From: Actinoplanes sp. KI2
Lineage (GTDB): Bacteria; Actinomycetota; Actinomycetes; Mycobacteriales; Micromonosporaceae
Assembly: GCF_025630775.1 (NCBI RefSeq)
Contig: NZ_JAOSZE010000021.1
Span: 62,001 to 126,000, forward strand
DNA length: 64,000 bases
Direction of reading: 5' to 3'
Shown here: positions 1 to 8,748 of the stretch, in pieces
Layout: each line of letters opens with the position of its first letter
Position numbering within the stretch: the stretch's first letter is position 1
Notes under the pieces: generated by a model
Seen by the model: the letters and a program-made list of their open reading frames with translations, nothing else
Told to the model about the DNA's origin: nothing
The model's database searches: none
Program-made: the position numbers and the translations under genes

Positions 1-800
1 CCCGGTACACGCCGCTGCAGGCGATCCGGCTCGGCGTCGACGAGGAGGCCTCCCCGCACCGCGCGGTCATGGCGGCCGCCGACTCGCTGGACGGCATGCC
101 GGTGGTGACGGCCGATCTGCACTCCGCGCTGCCCGCCGTGCTCGCGGGCATCAAGGCAGACAAGCCACAAGCCACGATTGCGTACGTGATGACCGACGGC
201 GGGGCGCTTCCGGCGTGGTTCTCCCGCACCCTGGACGGGCTGCGCGACCACCTGGCCGGCACAATCACGACCGGCCAGGCCTTCGGCGGCGACCTCGAGG
301 CGAGCACCGTGCACACCGGACTGCTCGCCGCCCGGCACGTGCTGGCTGCCGACATCACCGTCGTCGCGCAGGGGCCGGGCAACCTCGGCACCGGCACCGC
401 CTGGGGGTTCTCCGGGGTGGCGCTGGGCGAGGCGGTGAACGCGATCGCGACCCTCGGCGGCCGGCCGGTCGGCTCGCTGCGGGTGTCGGACGGCGACGGC
501 CGCCCCCGCCACCGGGGAGTGTCGCACCACTCGCTCACCGCGTACGGGAAGGTGGCCCTGCTGCCCGCGGACCTGCCGGTGCCGGACGGCCTCGAGCCCC
601 GCCTGGCCGCCGAGATCGACGCGGCGCTCGCGCCGCTGGCGGCGAGGCACCGCCTGGTCCGCGTCCGGACCGACGGCCTGGACGAGGCGCTGCGGGCCAG
701 CCCGGTCGGGCTCTCCACGATGGGACGCGGCCTCGACCAGGACCACGCCTACTTCCTGACCGCTGCGGCCGCCGGCCGGCACGCGGCCTCGCTGATCTAG
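1..800 (+). CDS. DUF3866 family protein, 3' part
   Basis: The reading frame is already open at base 3, upstream of the first ATG at 69, and continues to a stop at 800, so the 5' end lies outside the window. The visible 265 residues start RYTPLQAIRLGVDEE and match my memory of the actinobacterial DUF3866 family, whose biochemical role is unknown. A Gly-rich stretch (QGPGNLGTGTAWGFSG, near residue 120 of the visible part) and a conserved-looking RHRGVSHHSLTAYGKV segment stand out. No signal peptide or membrane segment is seen in the visible part. It is convergent with the small membrane protein gene that follows, with a 7-base gap. Family call is from memory; function is not assigned. Confidence 0.8.
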   Translation, partial: RYTPLQAIRLGVDEEASPHRAVMAAADSLDGMPVVTADLHSALPAVLAGIKADKPQATIAYVMTDGGALPAWFSRTLDGLRDHLAGTITTGQAFGGDLEASTVHTGLLAARHVLAADITVVAQGPGNLGTGTAWGFSGVALGEAVNAIATLGGRPVGSLRVSDGDGRPRHRGVSHHSLTAYGKVALLPADLPVPDGLEPRLAAEIDAALAPLAARHRLVRVRTDGLDEALRASPVGLSTMGRGLDQDHAYFLTAAAAGRHAASLI

Positions 801-807
801 AGGATTT

Positions 808-1002
808 TCAACCTCGCACGATCAGCACGAGCCAGCCGAGTAGAACAAGGCCGAGGATCGCCGCCAGCACCCAGGTGGGGATCTTGTGCCCGCCCGCGCG
901 GTTGCGCGCGATCTCGGCCCGGATGCGGTCGCGTTTGCGCTGCGCCCGCCCCCAGAGGACGTCCTCGGCGGTGCGCTCGCGCTGGTCGGGCTCGATGTTC
1001 AT
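808..1002 (-). CDS. Small single-span membrane protein
   Basis: This 64-residue protein has a charged, probably helical N-terminal half (MNIEPDQRERTAEDVLWGRA, then KRDRIRAEIARNR) and one hydrophobic span at about residues 42-61 (PTWVLAAILGLVLLGWLVLI), ending in a short basic tail (VRG). The ATG at 1002 was chosen because the conserved-looking soluble half begins there; the longer open frame upstream overlaps pafA out of frame. It lies 26 bases downstream of pafA on the same strand and may be co-transcribed with the ligase gene. Function is unknown. A topology with the charged domain in the cytoplasm is inferred from the Arg-rich flank. Confidence 0.7.
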   Translation of the reverse strand: MNIEPDQRERTAEDVLWGRAQRKRDRIRAEIARNRAGGHKIPTWVLAAILGLVLLGWLVLIVRG

Positions 1003-1028
1003 GACCCGACCAGCGTAGCGCCGCTGTT

Positions 1029-2387
1029 TCACATACTGGCGATCAGACGTTCGACCCTTTCGTCGTACGCGCGGAAGGGGTCCTTGCACAGGACCGTGCG
1101 CTGCGCCTGGTCGTTGAGCTTGAGATGCACCCAGTCGACGGTGAAGTCGCGCCGTTTCTCCTGCGCGTGCTTGATGAACTCGCCGCGCAGCCGGGCCCGG
1201 GTGGTCTGCGGCGGCGTCTCCTTGGCCTCGAAGATCTCCAGGTCGTTGGCGATCCGGTCGACCTGCTTGCGCTTCTCCATGATCGCGTACAGCCCGCGGC
1301 CGCGGCGCACGTCGTGGTAGGCCAGATCGAGCTGGGCGATCCGCGGGTGGGACATCGGGATCTCGTGCTTTGCCTGGTAGCGCTCGATCACCTTGTACTT
1401 CGACACCCAGTCGATCTCGCGGGACACCGGGTCGAGGTCGCCGCTCTCGATCGCGTTCAGGACCCGGCCCCACAGCTCGACGACCCGCTTGGCGGTCTGG
1501 TCGCCGCCGCGCCGCTCCACGAACTCGGTCGCCTTCGCCAGGTACTCCTGCTGGATCTCGAGGGCCGAGACCTCCTTGTTGTTCGCCAGGCGGATCTTGC
1601 GGCGGCCGGTGACGTCGTGGCTGACCTCGCGGATCGCCCGGATCGGGTTTTCCAGCGAGAGGTCGCGCATCACCACGCCCGCCTCGATCATCCGCAGCAC
1701 GATGTCGGCGCTGCCCACCTTGAGCAGGGTGGTGACCTCGTTCATGTTCGAGTCGCCGACGATCACGTGCAGCCGGCGGTAGCGCTCGGCGTCCGCGTGC
1801 GGCTCGTCCCGGGTGTTGATGATCGGCCGGGACCGGGTGGTGGCGCTGGAGACGCCCTCCCAGATGTGCTCGGCGCGCTGGGACAGGCAGAAAACCGCGC
1901 CGCGCGGCGTCTGCAGCACCTTGCCGGCCCCGCAGATCAGCTGCCGGGTGACCAGGAACGGGATGAGCACGTCGGCGAGCCGGCCGAACTCACCGTGGCG
2001 GGAGACCAGGTAGTTTTCGTGGCAGCCGTACGAGTTGCCGGCCGAGTCGGTGTTGTTCTTGAACAGGTAGATCTCCCCCGCGATCCCCTCGTCGTGCAGC
2101 CGTTTCTCGGCGTCGACCAGGAGACCCTCCAGAATCCGCTCGCCGGCCCGGTCGTGCGCGACCAGGTCGGTGACGGAGTCGCACTCGGGGGTCGCATACT
2201 CAGGATGGGAACCGACATCGAGGTAGAGACGGGCGCCGTTGCGTAGGAAAACGTTGCTGCTGCGCCCCCAGGACACCACTCGGCGGAACAGGTAGCGGGC
2301 CACCTCGTCCGGCGACAGCCGCCGCTGCCCCCGATAAGTACACGTGACTCCGTACTCGGTCTCGAGGCCGAAAATTCGCCGTTCCAT
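1029..2387 (-). CDS. pafA: Pup--protein ligase PafA
   Basis: PafA is the carboxylate-amine ligase that uses ATP to join the C-terminal glutamate of Pup to substrate lysines, marking proteins for the bacterial proteasome. The 452-residue length is typical. The N-terminus reads MERRIFGLETEYG, with the Mg/ATP-binding Glu9 in place. Asp57, the position of the catalytic base in mycobacterial PafA, lies in LYLDVGSHPEYATPE. The glutamine-synthetase-like strand motifs NNTDSAGNSYGCHEN and NTRDEPHADAERYRRLH are shared with Dop further along the window. The gene is separated from the rest of the proteasome cluster by a divergent epimerase-like and lipase pair. Recognition is secure. Confidence 0.97.
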   Translation of the reverse strand: MERRIFGLETEYGVTCTYRGQRRLSPDEVARYLFRRVVSWGRSSNVFLRNGARLYLDVGSHPEYATPECDSVTDLVAHDRAGERILEGLLVDAEKRLHDEGIAGEIYLFKNNTDSAGNSYGCHENYLVSRHGEFGRLADVLIPFLVTRQLICGAGKVLQTPRGAVFCLSQRAEHIWEGVSSATTRSRPIINTRDEPHADAERYRRLHVIVGDSNMNEVTTLLKVGSADIVLRMIEAGVVMRDLSLENPIRAIREVSHDVTGRRKIRLANNKEVSALEIQQEYLAKATEFVERRGGDQTAKRVVELWGRVLNAIESGDLDPVSREIDWVSKYKVIERYQAKHEIPMSHPRIAQLDLAYHDVRRGRGLYAIMEKRKQVDRIANDLEIFEAKETPPQTTRARLRGEFIKHAQEKRRDFTVDWVHLKLNDQAQRTVLCKDPFRAYDERVERLIASM

Positions 2388-2526
2388 GACGAAACACTAG
2401 CCGCATCGGCCACCCATTGGCAGTCACCACTCGCGCATTCCCGGGCACTACCAGTCGCGGCCGGAACCGCCGCTGGTCACCGGATCGGGTGGCCGCCGCG
2501 ATGGCCGCGGCTACACTCGCGGAGCG

Positions 2527-3465
2527 ATGAGGCTCTTGGTCACCGGCGGCGCCGGGTTCATCGGCTCGCACTTCGTGCGAGCGGTCCTGGCCGACCGCCT
2601 GCCGGGCCTCGCGGGCGCGTCGATCACGGTCCTCGACAACCTTGCGTACGCCGGCAGCTTCGCCAACCTGGCGCCGGTGGCCGAGAGCGAACGCCTCGAC
2701 TTCGTCCCCGCCGACATGGCCGACGACTCGGTCGCCGGCTACGCCATGCGCGGCCACGACGCGGTGATCCACTTCGCCGGCTCCCGGACCGGCCTCGACG
2801 TGCACGGCGCGCAGGTCCTCCTCGACGCCGCACTGACTTGCGAAATATCGCGCTTTATCCATATTTCTACCGGCGAGGTGTACGGGACGATCGACACCGG
2901 CGCCTGGACCGAGCGCTCGGCGGTGGCCCCGACGACGCCCCGCGCCGCGGCCAAGGCGGGCGCCGACCTGATGGCCCTCGCCTATCACCGCACCCACGGG
3001 CTGCCGGTCGTGGTGACCCGGGGCAGCGACAACTACGGGCCCTACCAGGACCCCGGGCGGACCGTTCCGGGGCTCGTGACGGCCCTGCTGGAGGGCAGGA
3101 CGGCCCGGTTGCACGGCGACGGGACCCGGGTGCGCGACTGGCTGCACGTCGACGACCACTGCCGCGGCATCGCCCTGGCCCTGCTCGACGGCCGCCCCGG
3201 CGAGATCTACCACATCGGCGGCAGCGTCGAACTCGCCGACCGCGACCTGGCCGGCATGATCCTGGCCGAACTGGGCGCCGGCTGGGACGCGATCGAGCTG
3301 ACCGGCAACGGCAAGGACCAGGACCACCGGCACGCCCTCGACGACGACAAGATCCGGCGCGAGCTGGGCTGGCGCCCCCGGGTCGAGTTCACGGCGGGCC
3401 TGTCCGCGACGATCCGCTGGTACCGCGCCAACCCGTCCTGGTGGCGCCCGTTGCTGCCCACCTGA
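2527..3465 (+). CDS. RmlB-like NAD-dependent epimerase/dehydratase with lost catalytic residues
   Basis: This is an extended short-chain dehydrogenase fold protein of 312 residues. The Rossmann motif TGGAGFIGSH sits at residues 6-15, and the order of motifs follows dTDP-glucose 4,6-dehydratase (RmlB), including SDNYGPYQ for the family's SNNYGPYQ and a GDGTRVRDWLHVDDHC substrate-binding segment. Two catalytic sites differ. The family motif TDEVYG is TGEVYG here, so the Asp is missing. The YxxxK motif, normally within PYSASK, is PRAAAK, so the Tyr is Arg. Normal dehydration is therefore unlikely. Codons at 2838-2868 (GAA, ATA, TTT, ATT, TCT) are unusually AT-rich for this window. It could be a regulatory or structural homologue, or an enzyme with altered chemistry. 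Confidence 0.85.
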   Translation: MRLLVTGGAGFIGSHFVRAVLADRLPGLAGASITVLDNLAYAGSFANLAPVAESERLDFVPADMADDSVAGYAMRGHDAVIHFAGSRTGLDVHGAQVLLDAALTCEISRFIHISTGEVYGTIDTGAWTERSAVAPTTPRAAAKAGADLMALAYHRTHGLPVVVTRGSDNYGPYQDPGRTVPGLVTALLEGRTARLHGDGTRVRDWLHVDDHCRGIALALLDGRPGEIYHIGGSVELADRDLAGMILAELGAGWDAIELTGNGKDQDHRHALDDDKIRRELGWRPRVEFTAGLSATIRWYRANPSWWRPLLPT

Positions 3466-3540
3466 CCGGTGCCGCTCCCTTCGTGATCCGCGCAGAATGC
3501 CAGGGTCCGAGCGCAGAAGTCGGCAATATCATCATTTTGT

Positions 3541-3969
3541 GTGATGGGTCTGCTCTATGTGACCGGCCTGGTCGCCGGCCGCCCGCTCCCCTTCGGCGGC
3601 ACCCTCGCCACCGCCTCCGTGCTCGCCATCGCCCTGGTCGCCGGTCCGTCCGGCGAGCCCCGATGGACCCGGTTGGTCCGCGTCGCCGGCCTGGCCGCGG
3701 TGACCGCCTGCGCCGCGATCGTGGACGCCCAGTACGGCGGCAACGGCTGGCCGGTCCACCCAACCCACTGGGCGGCGTCGCTCACCACGGCTCACGAGAG
3801 GCGTAGCTCGCCCGGCTCGCACACCTCGGCATGCTTTCCGGCCGGCGCCGACCGCGTGCTACCCATTGATCCATGGAGAACGCTCTCGTCCTCGGTGCCG
3901 GCGGGATCACCGGCATCGCCTGGCATCTCGGCGTGCTCACCGGCCTGCGGGCCGCGGGCGTGGATCTGA
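3541..3969 (+). CDS. Doubtful small membrane protein
   Basis: A 142-codon frame fills most of the 407-base gap between the epimerase-like gene and the lipase gene. Its first 80 residues could form two hydrophobic segments (LATASVLAIALVAG and VAGLAAVTACAAIVDA), but the rest has low complexity and overlaps the lipase start by 97 bases in another frame. No ribosome binding site is visible before the GTG at 3541 or the ATG at 3544. The opposite strand is also open here. I keep it only as a possible gene; the gap may equally be non-coding upstream sequence for the lipase. Confidence 0.2.
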   Translation: MMGLLYVTGLVAGRPLPFGGTLATASVLAIALVAGPSGEPRWTRLVRVAGLAAVTACAAIVDAQYGGNGWPVHPTHWAASLTTAHERRSSPGSHTSACFPAGADRVLPIDPWRTLSSSVPAGSPASPGISACSPACGPRAWI

Positions 3970-4706
3970 CCGGCGCCGACCTCGTCGTGGGCACCTCGGC
4001 CGGCTCGGTCACCGGCGCCCTGCTCACGTCCGGTCTGGATCTCGACGAAGCCCGGTTGATGGAGGCGCGGCTCGGTGCCGGCGACCCGCCGATCGAGCCG
4101 GACTGGGAACGCGGTTCGGCGGCCTTCGCGGCGCTGACCGACGACTCGCTGGAGCCGGCGGCGATCCGGCGTACGGTCGGCCGGCTCGCCCTCGAGGCGA
4201 ACGTGGTGGGCCAGGAGCGCTACGTGGCTTCGCTGACCCGGCGGCTCCCCCGGCACGACTGGCCGGAGCGGCCGTTCGTCATCGCGGCGGTGGACGCGGA
4301 GTCGGGTGACCCGGTGGCCTGGGACCGCGACTCGGGCGTCCCGCTCGACCTGGCGGTGGCGGCCAGTTGCGCGGTGCCGGCCGTCTTCCCGCCGGTGACC
4401 GTCGGCGGGCGGCGCTACATGGACGGCGGCGTGCGCTCGGGCACCAACGCCGACCTGGCCGCCGCCTGCGGGCGGATCGTGGTGCTGGCGCCGCTCGCCC
4501 CGATCCGGATGCACGGCGCCCCGGCGGCCGAGATCGAGGCGCTGCGGGAGGGGTCGAAGGTGGCCCTGGTCGCCCCCGACGAGGCCACCCTGACGGCGCT
4601 GGGCCCGAATGTCTTCGACGCCGGCCGCTGGGAGGCCGCGATCGAGGCCGGCATCGCCCAGGGCTCCGGCATCGCCGCCGAGGTCGCGGCCGTCTGGCAA
4701 AGCTGA
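3873..4706 (+). CDS. Patatin-like phospholipase
   Basis: Patatin-like proteins are acyl hydrolases with a Ser-Asp dyad. This 277-residue protein opens with the glycine-rich oxyanion loop (LVLGAGGITGIAWHLGVL), has the nucleophile motif GTSAGS near residues 41-46, and has the Asp of the dyad in MDGGVRSGTNAD near residues 183-194. All catalytic elements are therefore present. No signal peptide is seen, so the enzyme is predicted to be cytoplasmic. The start follows a poor Shine-Dalgarno region. The gene is convergent with prcA (115-base gap) and, with the epimerase-like gene, splits pafA from the proteasome subunit genes. The lipid substrate cannot be told from sequence. Confidence 0.88.
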   Translation: MENALVLGAGGITGIAWHLGVLTGLRAAGVDLTGADLVVGTSAGSVTGALLTSGLDLDEARLMEARLGAGDPPIEPDWERGSAAFAALTDDSLEPAAIRRTVGRLALEANVVGQERYVASLTRRLPRHDWPERPFVIAAVDAESGDPVAWDRDSGVPLDLAVAASCAVPAVFPPVTVGGRRYMDGGVRSGTNADLAAACGRIVVLAPLAPIRMHGAPAAEIEALREGSKVALVAPDEATLTALGPNVFDAGRWEAAIEAGIAQGSGIAAEVAAVWQS

Positions 4707-4820
4707 ACCCCGGCCATCTGAGACCGCCGAGCCGCGGCCGCCGAAAATCACCGAGGTGCGGCCGCCGGAGACCGCTGAGGCGTCGACGCTCGGGCCGCGC
4801 CTCAGCGGCGGAAGCAATAC

Positions 4821-5663
4821 CTAGGAACCGTCGCCGTTCACCTCGTCGGCCGGATCGTCCGCGGTCTCGGGCTCGACCACCGGCGCCGCCGAGACGGTCG
4901 GCTTGTCCTCGCCCGGGTTGGGCGGGGCCGCGTCCACCTCGCCGAGGTCGGCCTCGGCCACGTCGGTGCTGCCGGCCAGCAGCTCGATGAGCGGCGCCCC
5001 GGCGATCCGCCGGAACGCGCGGCCCTTGCGCCGCCGGTCGAGCACCGCCACCTCGAGCTGCTTGGCGTCGAGCCGGCGGGTCTGGCCGTTCTCGCCGCCG
5101 ACGCTGCCCAGCGCCTCGGCCGCCAGGGCGAGGGCGCTCTGCAGGTCGGCCGCGGTGTCGTGCCGCTCGCGCAGCACGTTGGAGATCGCCTCGGCCTGGC
5201 CGCCCATGGCCATGAAGCCGGGCTCGTCCATCACCGAACCGTCGTACGTGATCCGGTACAGCTCGTCGGCCTCCGGGGTGGCGCCGACCTGCGCGATGCA
5301 GATCTCCACCTCGTACGGCTTCTGCGTCTCCGAGAAGATCGCGCCGAGCGTCTGGGTGAACGCGTTGGCCATCCCCCGGCCGGTCACGTCCCGCCGGTCG
5401 AAGCTGTACCCGTTCAGATCCGCCATCCGGACACCCATCCGGCGCAGGTTCTCGAACTCGTTGTACCGGCCGACCGCCGCGAACCCGATCTTGTCGTAGA
5501 TCTCGCTGATCTTCCGGAGGGTCGTGATGTTCTCGGCGACCAGCAGGATGCCGCCCTCGTAGGTGAGCACCACGGCGGAGCGGCCGCGGGCGATGCCCTT
5601 GCGGGCGTACTCGGAGCGGTCGCGCTGGACCTGCTCGGGTGATGCATAGAACTGCATGGCCAC
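4821..5663 (-). CDS. prcA: 20S proteasome alpha subunit
   Basis: PrcA forms the outer heptameric rings of the actinobacterial 20S proteasome, gates substrate entry and docks the Mpa/ARC ATPase. The 280-residue protein has the alpha-type N-terminus MQFYASPEQVQRDRSEYARK and the following RGRSAVVLTYEGGILLVAEN strand, and lacks a catalytic N-terminal Thr, as expected. The C-terminus is an acidic, disordered-looking tail of about 50 residues. The GTG at 5663 is preferred because AAAGGGAG lies 9 bases upstream; the in-frame ATG at 5657 gives the classical MQFY start. It follows prcB by 47 bases on the same strand, which fits co-transcription and equal dosage of the two subunits. Confidence 0.97.
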   Translation of the reverse strand: MAMQFYASPEQVQRDRSEYARKGIARGRSAVVLTYEGGILLVAENITTLRKISEIYDKIGFAAVGRYNEFENLRRMGVRMADLNGYSFDRRDVTGRGMANAFTQTLGAIFSETQKPYEVEICIAQVGATPEADELYRITYDGSVMDEPGFMAMGGQAEAISNVLRERHDTAADLQSALALAAEALGSVGGENGQTRRLDAKQLEVAVLDRRRKGRAFRRIAGAPLIELLAGSTDVAEADLGEVDAAPPNPGEDKPTVSAAPVVEPETADDPADEVNGDGS

Positions 5664-5710
5664 GGGTGGCTACTCCCTTTCGTCCCGGATTCAGCGTGGT
5701 TTAAAAGGGC

Positions 5711-6550
5711 TCAGCCGCCCGGGTTCTCCATGCGGCCGGCGACGACCGACTCGGCCACCGCCGTGATCTGCTCCTCGGTGAGCCGGTGGGTGCCCTGGGC
5801 GGTCGCCGTCATCACCACCGGATAGATCTTGCGGGTCACGTCGGGGCCGCCGGTCGCGGTGTCGTCGTCGGCCGCGTCGTACAGCGCCTCGACCGCCAGC
5901 CGGATCGCGTCCTCGGTGCTCACGCCCGGCCGGTACTTCTTCTTGAGCGCCGCCTTGGCGAACAGCGAGCCGGAGCCGATCGAGTCGTACCCGGTCTCCT
6001 CGTAGAGGCCGCCGGCCACGTCGAAGCTGAAGATGCGCCCGGCCCGCGACGAGTCGGCGGGCGACAGGTCGTAGCCGGCGAACAGCGGCACCACCGCGAG
6101 GCCCTGCATGGCCGCGCCGAGGTTGCCCCGCACCATGCCGGCCAGCCGGTTCGCCTTACCGTCGAGGGACAGCATGATGCCCTCGATCTTCTCGTAGTGC
6201 TCGAGCTCGACCTGGAACAGCCGCATCAGCTCGATGCCGATGCCGGCCGTGCCGGCGATGCCGATCAGCGAGTACGAGTCGGCGGGGTGCACCTTCTCGA
6301 TGTCCCGGCTGGCGATGAGGTTGCCCATGGTGGCCCGGCGGTCGCCCGCCATGACCACGCCCTCGGCCGTCGCGATCGCCACGATGGTGGTGCCGTGCGG
6401 CGCGAGGTCGGCCGCCATCCCCGGCGGCAGCGGCCGGCGACCCGGCAGCAGCTCGGGGGACGCCTGGGTCAGGAACTGCGTGAAGGAGGACGTCCCCACG
6501 TTCATGAAGAGATCCGGCAGTCGCCCGGATGGATCAAAGTCCTTGGCCAC
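5711..6550 (-). CDS. prcB: 20S proteasome beta subunit
   Basis: PrcB is the proteolytic subunit of the 20S core. The GTG at 6550 gives a 279-residue precursor beginning VAKDFDPSGRLPDLF and is preceded by GAGAGG about 6 bases upstream; longer in-frame extensions are Arg-rich and unlike the family. The autoprocessing site is visible as PHG-TTIVAI, so Thr54 becomes the N-terminal nucleophile after removal of a 53-residue propeptide. Downstream motifs GVVMAGDRRATMGN and the GIGSGS-type segment (YDSIGSGSLFAK) are those of active beta subunits. It sits between pup and prcA, the usual actinobacterial order, with an unusually long 300-base gap behind pup that may carry its own promoter. Confidence 0.97.
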   Translation of the reverse strand: MAKDFDPSGRLPDLFMNVGTSSFTQFLTQASPELLPGRRPLPPGMAADLAPHGTTIVAIATAEGVVMAGDRRATMGNLIASRDIEKVHPADSYSLIGIAGTAGIGIELMRLFQVELEHYEKIEGIMLSLDGKANRLAGMVRGNLGAAMQGLAVVPLFAGYDLSPADSSRAGRIFSFDVAGGLYEETGYDSIGSGSLFAKAALKKKYRPGVSTEDAIRLAVEALYDAADDDTATGGPDVTRKIYPVVMTATAQGTHRLTEEQITAVAESVVAGRMENPGG

Positions 6551-6850
6551 GTGGTTCCTCTCAGATACGTGATCGCACCGGCGTCCACCCCCGGAGCGCC
6601 GCCGCAGTTGACGAACGATATCCCGCCCGCGCGACCGGTGCGATGATCGTGATCGACGTGTTCGCCGCAAGACGAAATGCGGCCCGCGCACGCCGGTCCA
6701 CGGTCAGGACCAGCCTGCCTGACGCGGCGCGCGAGGGCCCGCAATTTGTGGTTGTTGCCCGGATTGTCCGCGTCCGGTCGATCCGAGCCGCCGACCGATT
6801 CGGCTGAGGGCGAAACCGCCTTGTCCGCTCCCTAGGAACGGACAAATGAC
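6551..6850. other. Gap of 300 bases between pup and prcB
   Basis: No convincing gene was found here. The open frames on both strands are Arg-rich with no family resemblance. The stretch probably holds a prcB-prcA promoter, but I could not pick a clear -35/-10 pair. The GAGAGG ribosome binding site for prcB is at its left end. Confidence 0.4.
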
Positions 6851-7060
6851 TTACTGGCCGCCTTTTTGCACATAGCCCCGCACGAATTCCTCGGCGTTCT
6901 CCTCCAGGACGGAGTCGATCTCGTCGAGCAGGTCGTCGACGTCCTCGGTGATCTCGGCGTGGCGCTCGGCCACCTCCGGGTTGGCCTCGACGGTGACGTC
7001 CTCGACCTCTTCAGAGCTGCGGCTCTTCTGCGACTGGCCGCCGGTGTCTCGGGTTGCCAT
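6851..7060 (-). CDS. pup: Prokaryotic ubiquitin-like protein Pup
   Basis: Pup is the small disordered protein tag for proteasomal degradation. The 69-residue product starts MATRDTGGQSQKS, has the conserved acidic helical region that binds the Mpa coiled coil (EEVEDVTVEANPEVAERHAE onward), and ends in GYVQKGGQ. The C-terminal Gln means Dop must deamidate it to Glu before PafA can ligate it, which agrees with the dop gene upstream. The ATG at 7060 is preceded by AGAAGGGGG, a strong ribosome binding site, as expected for an abundant protein. The alternative start 72 bases upstream would add an atypical basic leader. Confidence 0.97.
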   Translation of the reverse strand: MATRDTGGQSQKSRSSEEVEDVTVEANPEVAERHAEITEDVDDLLDEIDSVLEENAEEFVRGYVQKGGQ

Positions 7061-7130
7061 GGATGTCCCCCTTCTAGCCACCCGAAGTCGCACAACATCG
7101 GGTACCAAAAACCTACCTCGACCCTGCGAC

Positions 7131-7153
7131 AAAAAGCCCCGCCGGGGCGGGGC
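7131..7153 (-). terminator. Intrinsic terminator after dop
   Basis: On the minus strand GCCCCGCC and GGCGGGGC form a stem (7-8 bp, small loop) followed directly by TTTTT. It lies 34 bases past the dop stop codon and 71 bases before the pup start, so it would separate dop from pup transcription or attenuate read-through into pup. Confidence 0.8.
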
Positions 7154-7186
7154 CCCTTTCCAGGAAAAATCTTGCCCCGGTGCGTC

Positions 7187-8704
7187 TCAGCGCCCGGTGA
7201 TGACCTCCAACAGGTCCTTGGCGCTCTCGCACTTGTCGAACAGCGCCCCGACGTGCTTCTTGGTCCCCCGCTCCGGCTCCATCATCGGCACCCGGACGAG
7301 CGACTCGCGCCCGACGTCGAAGATGACCGAGTCCCAGCTGGCGGCGACCACTTCGGACGCGTACTGCGCCAGGCACCGGCCGCGGAAGTACGCCCGGGTG
7401 TCGTCCGGCGGCTCGTACATGGCCCGGTGGGTGTCCTCGGAGTCCAGCAGCGTCTTCATCGAGCCGCGCGCCACCAGGCGGTGGTAGAGGCCCTTCTCCG
7501 GGCGTACGTCGGCGTACTGGAGGTCGACCAGCTGGAGCTTCGGCGAGGACCAGCCCAGGTTTTCCCGCTCCCGGTAGCCCTCGAGCAGCCGGAGCTTGGC
7601 GACCCAGTCGAGGGAGTCCGAGCAGAGCATCGGGTCGCGGCCGAGCTTGTCGAGCACGTCCTCCCAGCGGTCCAGCACGTCCAGCGTCTGGTCGTCGGCG
7701 TCGGCGCCGTACCGGTCCTCGACGAACGCCCGGGCCCGCTCGTAGTACGCCCACTGCAGGTCCAGGGCGGTGAGCCGGCGGCCGTCGCGCAACCGGATCA
7801 GGTGCTGCAGGGCCGGGTCGTGGCTGACCGACTTGAGCTCGCTGACCGGGTCGGCCACGCCCAGCTCGCCGGTGAACACCTTCTCCTCGATCATGGCGAG
7901 GACCAGCGAGGTGGTGCCCATCTTGAGATAGGACGCGATCTCCGACAGGTTCGCGTCCCCGATGATCACGTGGAGCCGGCGGTACTTGTCGGCGTCCGCG
8001 TGCGGCTCGTCCCGGGTGTTGATGATCGGCCGCTTCAGCGTCGTCTCGAGACCCACCTCGACCTCGAAGAAGTCGGCCCGGGAGGAGAGCTGGAAGCCGG
8101 CGCCCGAGCCGTCCTGCCCGATGCCGACCCGGCCCACGCCGCAGAACAGCTGCCGGGTGACGAAGAACGGGGTCAGGTGGGCCACGATGTCGGCGAACGG
8201 GGTCTGCCGGCGCATCAGGTAGTTCTCGTGCGACCCGTACGAGGCGCCCTTGTTGTCGGTGTTGTTCTTGTAGAGCTGGATGCGGTGGGCGCCGGGGATG
8301 GTCGCGGCGCGGCGCGAGGCCTCGGCCATGACCAGCTCGCCGGCCTTGTCCCACTTGACCACGTCGAGCGGGTTGGTGCACTCCGGAGTGCTGTACTCCG
8401 GGTGCGCGTGGTCCACGTAGAGGCGGGCGCCGTTGGTCAGTATCACGTTGGCCAGGCCCAGGTCCTCGTCGGCGAGGGCGTCCGCCGGGTCGTACGCGGC
8501 GCCGGAGTAGGTGAACCCCCGGGCGTCGCGCAGCGGCGACTCCTCCTCGTAGTCCCAGCGGGCCCGGCCACCCCGGTTGAGCTCGGGACGGGCGCCGTAG
8601 GCGTTCACCACCTGCGACGAGGTGACCATCGGGTTCGCGCCGGGCTGCCCGGGCACCGAAATGCCGTACTCGACCTCGGTACCCATGATCCGTCGAACGC
8701 TCAT
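7187..8704 (-). CDS. dop: Deamidase/depupylase of Pup
   Basis: Dop converts the C-terminal Gln of Pup to Glu and also removes Pup from substrates; it is homologous to PafA. The 505-residue product starts MSVRRIMGTEVEYGISVPGQ, the Dop-type version of the PafA N-terminus. It shares LYVDHAHPEYSTPECTNP (catalytic-Asp region) and NTRDEPHADADKYRRLHVI with PafA. A Dop-loop-like insertion is present after the first strands. The ATG at 8704 is taken; ATG 8743, near the end of the upstream acyltransferase gene (stop at 8749), would add 13 residues. It is followed by a strong terminator and then pup. Confidence 0.96.
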   Translation of the reverse strand: MSVRRIMGTEVEYGISVPGQPGANPMVTSSQVVNAYGARPELNRGGRARWDYEEESPLRDARGFTYSGAAYDPADALADEDLGLANVILTNGARLYVDHAHPEYSTPECTNPLDVVKWDKAGELVMAEASRRAATIPGAHRIQLYKNNTDNKGASYGSHENYLMRRQTPFADIVAHLTPFFVTRQLFCGVGRVGIGQDGSGAGFQLSSRADFFEVEVGLETTLKRPIINTRDEPHADADKYRRLHVIIGDANLSEIASYLKMGTTSLVLAMIEEKVFTGELGVADPVSELKSVSHDPALQHLIRLRDGRRLTALDLQWAYYERARAFVEDRYGADADDQTLDVLDRWEDVLDKLGRDPMLCSDSLDWVAKLRLLEGYRERENLGWSSPKLQLVDLQYADVRPEKGLYHRLVARGSMKTLLDSEDTHRAMYEPPDDTRAYFRGRCLAQYASEVVAASWDSVIFDVGRESLVRVPMMEPERGTKKHVGALFDKCESAKDLLEVITGR

Positions 8705-8748
8705 GCGACCACCATCCCGCCCGCCACGCTGCTGCTCATGCATCGAGC

